Assembly (NCBI GenBank): GCA_036936605.1
Contig: JAUPFV010000002.1
Span: 125,038,376 to 125,102,375, forward strand
Reading direction: 5' to 3'
Length of the DNA stretch: 64,000 bases
Source of the DNA: Limnanthes douglasii subsp. nivea
Taxonomy: Eukaryota > Streptophyta > Magnoliopsida > Brassicales > Limnanthaceae
In this document: piece by piece, positions 58,030-64,000 of the stretch
Numbering within the stretch: the stretch's first letter is position 1
How the letters are laid out: each line of letters begins with the position of its first letter
Notes under the pieces: model-generated
Database searches by the model: none
Told to the model about the DNA's origin: nothing
The model's input: only the letters and a program-made list of their open reading frames with translations
Made by a program: the position numbers and the translations under genes

Positions 58030-58800
58030 GAGCAACGATTACCTCTTCAAAGGTAACTTACTATGTATTCCTGAGGACAATTTGAGATTACTGACTGTAC
58101 AAGAGAGACACAATGAGAGGCATGATGGTAGAGATCAGACCCTTTCATTCTATATTGGTCAGTTCTTCTAGCCACATTTGAGGAGAGATATTATCCGTTT
58201 AATAGTTGGTTGATGGAAAAAGGCACGTCCTCCAACGTAGGTCTATACCTACAACTCCTAATACCAGAGGGACCATGGCGAAGTGCTTCATGGATTTCAA
58301 CTCTGGACTGCTAAGAATGCAGAGAGGTAACAATTCTATTTTTGTAATGGTTGACAGGTTTTCTAAGATGGCTCACTTTATTGCTTGTAAGAAAACCACA
58401 AATCCTGTAAATGTTGCTAATTTATACTTCTGAGAGTTCTACCGCTTACATGACCTACCCCTGAATATCGTTTCTGATTGCGATACGTGGTTTTTTGAGA
58501 ATTTTTGGAGGAGTTCGTGGTGTCTTACAAACATAAAACTGAGTTTTAGTAGCACGTATCACCCGTATATAGACGACCAACCCGAGGTAACAAATTGCAC
58601 GTTAGGAAAAATATTTCGTAAAAAGGTCTTCGGGAACTTGAAATCATGAGATTCGCGCCTTTATCACGTTGAGTTCGCCTATAACAGGAACCGCAAGCAA
58701 AGTAATGGGTATAATTCCTTCATGGTAGTCTATGGTTATAACCCATGAGGTTCTATGGATTTGGATTTCCCAACTTCATGTATTTGTATGCTACAGGAAC
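58030..58800 (+). pseudogene. Integrase of element K
   Basis: The zinc-binding part is largely lost (ERHNERHDGRDQ near 58110). The core has [19 protein letters not shown] (first Asp), LNIVSDCDTWFFENFW (second Asp), SSTYHPYIDDQPEVTNCTLG (Glu) and FAYNRNRKQSNGYNSFMVVYG. Stops and frame changes at about 58430, 58500 and 58650. Confidence 0.84.
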
Positions 58801-59208
58801 TAAACCTTGAAACCAATTCTTGACAAGAGCTGCAACATTCAGATTCTCACCTCTTACACCCTTATGCTGGTACCAATTGAAATAAGTTGTGAACACGCCA
58901 ATGATTTTGCAGTTCCTGTCAATGTTTCAGCCTACAGAATTTGAGGTCGAATTCTTCTCAACAGGGAAAAGATGATGTAGCGAAGACTGTGAACAGACTG
59001 GTTTCTCGCCCAAGTATCGGAATTTGGTCAAACAAGGACTCAAATCAAAGATTTTGACGAGCCCGTCAGATTTCATCGTTGCTTCATCTTCTAATCTTCC
59101 GCCACGCCATCGACATTACTGTGGTCAGCAGTAACAAGATATAGTCCACCCACTTATTCTATGTCTGCTTTTTCAACCTATTTACTAAGCACAACATCAC
59201 CCTTGCGC

Positions 59209-59330
59209 GTGTAAAAAATTGTTGTCTTTCCAGTTCCAGACTGTGCTTGTTGTATCACATCAAAACCCTTGCAGAAAGGAACAATTCCTCTTTGTTGAAT
59301 AGTAGATGGCTTATCAATTTCTTTAGAGTA
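59209..59330 (-). pseudogene. Captured eIF4A (DEAD-box helicase) fragment
   Basis: An open stretch of about 40 codons reads [20 protein letters not shown] then [10 protein letters not shown] (59224-59250 on the minus strand). These are the Q motif and Walker A motif I of the translation factor eIF4A. No other eIF4A sequence lies on either side: upstream is AT-rich text and downstream the similarity stops after IFYT. This is a single captured exon fragment, not a gene. Since the frame is clean, the capture may be younger than the surrounding gypsy debris. Confidence 0.85.
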
Positions 59331-59334
59331 TATT

Positions 59335-59574
59335 TTTTCCAACGTATCCAAAACAATACAATCTTCTACTTTTAACTTGTTACTCCTTATTTTATTTCCC
59401 TAACCATCACCCAAAACTCCTCTAAGTTTTATTATAAAACCTAATCTTTTATCCATTAAAACACAATGCTTTTATTTTATCAATTTATTCATAATCTCAA
59501 AGACAAAAATACTATCTTTCATTTTTCCAATATAACAACATGTATCCATAGAAAACCAAATCAAAGGTTTGATT
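59335..59574. other. AT-rich segment between the eIF4A fragment and K2
   Basis: No coding similarity; A/T-rich with several AATAAA-like strings on the minus strand. Confidence 0.5.
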
Positions 59575-60310
59575 TTAGGATAACATAAAATACCAGGAAG
59601 ATACATCTCCATAATAAAAGCTGCTACTTTGCAGTTTTTCTTCAATAAAACTTCTGAAGCGTGAAAACATATCTCGATCTACAAGTTTCTCCTCAACATT
59701 AATTAGATCTTCATCATCCCAGTCATCATCATACTCATCGTAGATTGGTTTGTCAAATACCGACCCATATACATCTTCAATTTGTTTTATCATAGAAGGC
59801 TTGTCAAACACGGAGTCAGACGCAGTTTTAGCATCACAGCTAAGACCGACAACTGGTGAAATTTGAGCATGAAACTCCTTAACTTGTGGTGGTTTTGGAG
59901 ACACTACTCTAGATGGAACTAATATAGACTTGATACCATCTTTCACAAAACTATATCGTTTTTTTCTACTATCATAAATAGAATTTCTCTTGAATCGCCA
60001 TGGACGTCCTAAAACCAGATGGCAAACGTTCATAGAAAATACGCTACACCATGCTGTATCTTTGTAATTACTAACAGAAAATGCAATTTGAGAGCGTTTA
60101 GAAACTGTTACCTCAGTGTACTCTATCAATCCTGATAGTATGTACGGGTATGGAAGAGCTTCAGTCTTCAATGCCAGTTTCTAAACAGCCTCCCCTGAAA
60201 TCAGATTCTCGTAAATATCTGAATTGATGACAAATTAGTAAATTCTTCCTCCAATTGTGCAGGTAGACTGGAATATGTCGTTCTCTATTCTAGCCTTCAA
60301 ATTAAGGGGT
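59575..60310 (-). pseudogene. Gypsy protease fragment K2 (chromovirus-like)
   Basis: Starts near 60300 (NDIFQSTCTIGGRIY), passes a stop at 60181-60183 and then runs open for 198 codons: TEVTVSKRSQIAFSV, WCSVFSMNVCHLVLGRPWRF and a long acidic linker (DEYDDDWDDEDLINVEE). The active-site Asp-Ser/Gly-Gly box is replaced or lost. Similar to the protease of K but on the opposite strand and not an inverted copy of it. It abuts Tat fragment L at about 60310. Confidence 0.78.
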
Positions 60311-60315
60311 ACACG

Positions 60316-61100
60316 AAAAATGATTCCGGAGTTCCCGAAGATATAAAATCAAACGATCCTTTCTCGCATCCGAAAATCCAGATACCTGATTTTCTAACAA
60401 TTGAGAATCCGTTTTAAAGTGTATTGAAGTTTCCCCACAAATGTTTGCCAATCTCAAACCTGCCAAAGCAGCCTCGTATTCAGCTTCATTGTTTGAAGCA
60501 TGAAAAACCAAATTTAATAAACTGAATCATTGTCTCTCCCGTCGGAGCTATTAACTGAACCCCAGCACTGCACCCTGAAACACAAGAACCTTCATCTGTT
60601 CGAATAACCCACCTCGAAGCAACATGTATGGATTCTTTACTTTCTTCCTCATCTAATCGACTTGAATGAAATTCAACAAAAAAATCTGCCAATGCTTACG
60701 CCTTTATTGCTGTTCGAGGTGCAAACAAAATATCATAGTCCCCCAATTCCACTGACCATTTGGTCATTCTACCCAAAATATCAGTTCATTGTAAAACATT
60801 TTTCAAGGGGAATGGAGTGCGGACTTCAATCGTATGAGCTTGAAAATATGGAAGCATCTTCCTAGCAGCAATCACCAGCGCTAACGCCAATTTTTCTAAT
60901 TTCATATACCTCTTTTCTGCTGCCACTATGCTTTTACTAATGTAATACACCGGCTTCAGAATTCTTGAATCTTCACTGATTAACACTACACTTAGTGAAA
61001 AATCTGATACCGCGATGTACAAAAATAATTTCTCCCCATTTCGAGGCTTTGACAAAATCTCTGGTGATGACAACAAATTTTTAATATTTGTGAAAACTTC
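60316..61100 (-). pseudogene. Dual RNase H of L
   Basis: Gypsy RNase H 61100-60786 (PVYYISKSIVAAEKRYMK, ALALVIAARKMLPYF). Archaeal RNase H 60692-60316 (VIRTDEGSCVSGCSAG, ASNNEAEYEAALAGL, KTDSQLLENQVSGF). A frame change at about 60510 lies between the Asp and Glu blocks. Confidence 0.88.
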
Positions 61101-62180
61101 TTCACATTCCAATGTCCATTCAAACCTGTTGAGTCCTCGTAATACTTGAAAAAAGGAAAGCATTTGTCAAACAATCTAGGAATAAATCGATTAAGTGCTG
61201 CTAACCTTCCTGTCAGAATTTTCTCTTCTTTGACTGTTCGAGGAGAATTCATTGTTATCAAAGCTTTCAATTGTTCTGGGTCAGCTTCTATTCCTTTTTT
61301 ACTGATGATAAAACCTAAAAAATTCCCCGATCTAAACTCCGAAGGTGCACTTCTCAGGATTTAATTTCAACCTGATTACCCTTAAATTCAAAAAAGCTTC
61401 CTCTAAATCATGAAGATGCACTTCGTCCTTTGAGATTTTTACTACCATGTCATCTATATATACCTCCATATTTCTTCCGATCTACGTAGCAAAAGCTTTA
61501 TTCATCAATCTCTGATAAGTGGCTCCAACATTTTTCTATCCGAAGGGCATCACCCTATAACAATGAGGCCCCTATCAGTTATAAAAGTTGTGCATTCTTG
61601 ATCTTTTGGATCCATTTGGATCTGATTATATCCTGCAAAAGCATCCATGAAAGTTAAAATTTTGTTTCCTGAAGTAGATTCAATCAACTGATCTATTCTA
61701 GGAACAAGAAACGGATCTTTGGGACAAGCTCAATTCAAATCTGTCAAAGCCACACATATTCTCCATTTCTCATTCTTATTTTTTACTACCACCGAATGCA
61801 CCCTCCGCAAAGGGTACTGTGACTCCCATATATATCCGAACTTCGATAACCGATCCACTTCAGCAACAATCGTTTCTGCTTTTTCCGAGGAAAACGCTAT
61901 TTTTTTCCGGAATAACTGGCTTGACCTTCAGATCAATAGCCAAACTTTGACGAATTACCTCAATGGGCACTCCCGTTACATCCTCTGTCCTCCAAGCGAA
62001 GACATCCAAATTCTGGAGTAAAAATCCAACAATTGTTGACGTAGAAAAGGGGTCAATAATATCCCCATTCGAAGTACCTTCCTTTCTGAAAAAGTAAACT
62101 CCTCTATCTCTTCGCTCACCATTAAAGACCCTGGGGTTTCCCTCGGATCGTCAACCCTTTTTTCCAAATCCGAGGGTACC
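61101..62180 (-). pseudogene. Reverse transcriptase of L
   Basis: Connector 62167-61976 (LMVSEEIEEFTFSERKVLRM), then a broken fingers and palm region (RMCVALTDLN-like at about 61760, MDAFAGYNQI at about 61640), YIDD at 61449-61460, and the thumb at 61360-61146. Several stops. Confidence 0.87.
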
Positions 62181-62202
62181 CCTTCTAATTCCTATTCGCG
62201 CA

Positions 62203-62599
62203 TTAAATATCCACTATTGGACCCTTAGATCTGAAGTGTAGTGGCATAACATTCCCTGGAAACCTTCTAATCGCCTCGAACGACCCCAACTCTATCTCCA
62301 ACCACATATTTAAAGCACCGATGAACTGTTGAAACCACCCTATACATGCTTGAAAGCCACGATCTTCCAAAAATGAAATTATAACTTGTGGGACAGTCCA
62401 CCACCACAAACAATACCTTGACCTTCTTCTTAAATGGTCATTTTCCCAAACTCACCTCACCCTCGAACTCTCTAACAACACGAGCTGTTACACCCGTGAA
62501 TCCAATAATCATTCGATCTGATTGAGAAATCCGAGGTGGATTTGTCATTTTATCATAGGTGGATTTTAAAAGGACATTAGCAGAATTGCCAGTGTCAAT
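62203..62599 (-). pseudogene. Protease of L
   Basis: Ends abruptly after Asp-Thr-Gly at 62588-62599, reading IDTGNSANVLLKSTYDKMT from right to left, followed by ISQSDRMIIGFTGVTARVV and YNFIFGRSWLSSMY-like text in two frames. The N-terminal side is cut at 62599. Confidence 0.82.
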
Positions 62600-62604
62600 G
62601 TTAT

Positions 62605-62719
62605 ACTCTTCTTCTGCATTATGTTATACTCTTGAGCTAAGTTGAACTATACTCTTCTTCTGCATTATGTTATACTCTTGAGCTAAGTTGAACTATACTC
62701 TTCTTCTGCATTATGTTAT
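62605..62719. repeat. 46-bp tandem repeat, two and a half identical copies
   Basis: The unit is made of two related 23-mers, ACTCTTCTTCTGCATTATGT+TAT and ACTCTTGAGCTAAGTTGAAC+TAT. Copies lie at 62605, 62651 and 62697 with no differences seen, directly at the truncated end of L. Confidence 0.93.
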
Positions 62720-63560
62720 ATTATTAAAATTTTCTTCTTTTGAGAGAAAATTTGTCAAGGACAATCATTCATATTCACTTCCCAATATAATTCGCTTGTT
62801 ATATTAATCTTCGTTGGAGGTAATTCTACCAGACAATATAATATTTTACAGGTCTTCCACCTAGCTTCCACAAAACCTTGTTGTTGGAAAAAAGTAAACA
62901 AGTAGGGAATCGAACTCAAAAAAGCGCAAAAAATTACAAAAGTATATACAGTCTGAAGTAACACAATCCCCTATGCTTCTATGAAATCGTATGTGAATTT
63001 AGAATCCTACTTGCCGAAGAATCAACTCTACCATACCATTAACCCAAATGGCTTGAAGTATGAAGTTGAATCATCGAGAACTATCTCTTTGTTTATTGAC
63101 CAATTTTCAGTCTTGAGTTTATGGATCTTCATGACCTCGATTCATTTTTTTTGTTAAAAAGAAACATCATCCACTAAAAATTTGAAGGCACAACAAAAGT
63201 TTACGCCCATGCTGAAATTTAATTTCAAACCCGCCGCTTCAAATACAAGTTGAATTTTTAAATCTATAAACAATTTCTATCTTATCAAACCCATTCAAAA
63301 GTGAACTCTATTTTGTAAAAAAAATTAAAATATTTATTTATTTAAAAAATTATTATTGTTAATAAATAATAGATTTTAGGGTTTAAAGTTTCAATTCTAA
63401 TCTTTAAAATTTAATTTTATGAAAATATTTTTTGACAATAATATTATTTTTTATATTTATAATTTATAGCATTTAGAATAAGTGATAAAAATTAATCAAA
63501 TTTTCAAAATAAAAAATCAGAAGAGAACAAACTCCAAAAAGTTAAAACTCCCTCTCATTC
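62720..63560. other. AT-rich stretch without recognised features
   Basis: No open frame with family resemblance, no element ends. Probably the upstream region of the gene proposed below. Confidence 0.5.
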
Positions 63561-63571
63561 TCTCTCCCTTC

Positions 63572-63579
63572 CTATAAAT
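63572..63579 (+). promoter_or_regulatory. TATA box of a possible host gene
   Basis: CTATAAAT after a CT-rich stretch (CCCTCTCATTCTCTCTCCC), 116 bp before an ATG at 63695. The layout (pyrimidine patch, TATA, purine-rich leader) is typical of plant genes. Confidence 0.5.
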
Positions 63580-63604
63580 GATGGTGAATTGGAATAGAAA
63601 CCTC

Positions 63605-64000
63605 ATGCAAAAAACCACAAGAGTTTTTTTAGAGTGTATTCATCTTCTTCATAATTCATAACTCTAGAGACCCAAACGAGAGAGAAACAAGCCGATGGAA
63701 GGTAAAAAACACATTTTCCCCTTCACATATAGAGTTTTTGGTATCTTCAATTTGTTTACTGTTAATTTCAATTCAGTCGTTCTGAATGACCCATAGATCG
63801 TGTTCCTTCGAATGAGAAGGTTTATCTCGTTGAATTGTTATAGTTCTTTGTGAATTTTGTATTACGATATAATCTTTGTGATTAGGTTGATCTATCTATC
63901 TATAATCTATCTTATTGCACAATTTGTATCTGACCCATTGTATGATTATTGAAGCATTTTTCTGGGTCAATTTAGTGTCTGTCGACCGCTTAACATTTTC
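63605..64000 (+). other. Possible first exon and intron 1 of a host gene (runs off the window)
   Basis: A leader from about 63605 contains CTCTAGAGACCCAAACGAGAG and leads to ATGGAAG at 63695-63701, followed at once by GTAAAAA, a plausible splice donor. The remaining 300 bp are T-rich and frame-poor, as expected for an intron. Only two or three codons would be in this exon, so the product cannot be named and the call rests on layout alone. Confidence 0.35.

Larger units (their letters stand above)
54712..59110 (+). mobile_element. Decayed Ty3/gypsy element K (chromovirus-like)
   Basis: It starts at a primer site resembling the complement of initiator tRNA-Met (TTAGTATCGGAGC, 54713-54725, close to TTGGTATCAGAGC). 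It continues with gag, protease, RT, RNase H and integrase in the gypsy order, all on plus. Motifs resemble the CRM/Reina group of plant chromoviruses rather than Tat. Stops and frame changes are dense. No 3' LTR is recognised, and the sequence passes at about 59150-59200 into other material including an eIF4A fragment. Confidence 0.8.
60316..62599 (-). mobile_element. Partial Tat copy L, same family as element A, inverted
   Basis: Collinear with 3668-5950 of element A on the opposite strand, from the protease Asp-Thr-Gly (ends at 62599) to the archaeal RNase H (60316). It includes HSSRLDEEESKE against HSSRLDVEESKE in A, YIDD at 61449-61460 and the same TGRLAALNRFI thumb. No gag, integrase, antisense gene or LTR is present, so both ends are truncations. 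Confidence 0.9.

Noticed and set aside
59209..59330. An active RNA helicase gene
   Set aside because: Only the Q motif and motif I are present; DEAD and later motifs are absent on either side.
1..64000. tRNA, rRNA or small structured RNA genes
   Set aside because: No cloverleaf with box A/B elements or rRNA-like sequence was noticed in reading; a tRNAscan or Rfam search would be needed to exclude them formally.

Overview
This is an AT-rich plant nuclear window, most likely from a flowering plant. It is built almost entirely of transposable elements inserted into one another. I see no tRNA, rRNA, CRISPR array or bacterial-style operon. Conserved host-type coding sequence appears only as captured fragments (importin-alpha, eIF4A) and as a possible first exon at the right edge. 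Letters A-L below are my own labels.

1-20840: element A is a Ty3/gypsy element of the Tat type (two RNase H domains, tRNA-Asp-like primer site, 305/289 bp LTRs, 5-bp target duplication GTAAA). Its integrase is split from its RNase H by element B (6176-15291), a second Tat family on the minus strand with 369-bp LTRs. Both carry an extra gene antisense to gag-pol, with its own TATA box and an intron at the same place.

20841-37400: a decayed Ty1/copia element E (minus strand) holds a solo LTR D (23568-24028, TSD CATAT) near its left end. It is cut inside its integrase by Tat element C (25400-36841, TSD GTGTA). The left LTR of C is cut by a 6.1-kb MULE (25464-31586). The MULE has long terminal inverted repeats, a MuDR-type transposase pseudogene on the minus strand, and a convergent intact two-exon gene on the plus strand. 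Its introns and spacers, but not its exons, carry many copies of a palindrome with core AATTCGCA.

37490-52400: a heavily decayed Tat element F (minus), a 5' piece of an L1-type LINE (I, plus), a poorly identified stretch, and a long L1-type LINE G (minus). The reverse transcriptase of G is cut by a 1.7-kb hAT-like element H carrying several importin-alpha exons.

52400-64000: a copia remnant J, a decayed chromovirus-like gypsy element K (plus), an eIF4A fragment, a gypsy protease remnant K2 (minus), an inverted partial copy L of family A, a 46-bp tandem repeat, and a promoter-like segment with a possible host-gene start at about 63.7 kb.

Most element coding regions are broken by stops and frameshifts. 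The MULE plus-strand gene is the only clearly intact multi-exon reading frame. The window reads as a record of insertion order: E before C before the MULE, A before B, and G before H.
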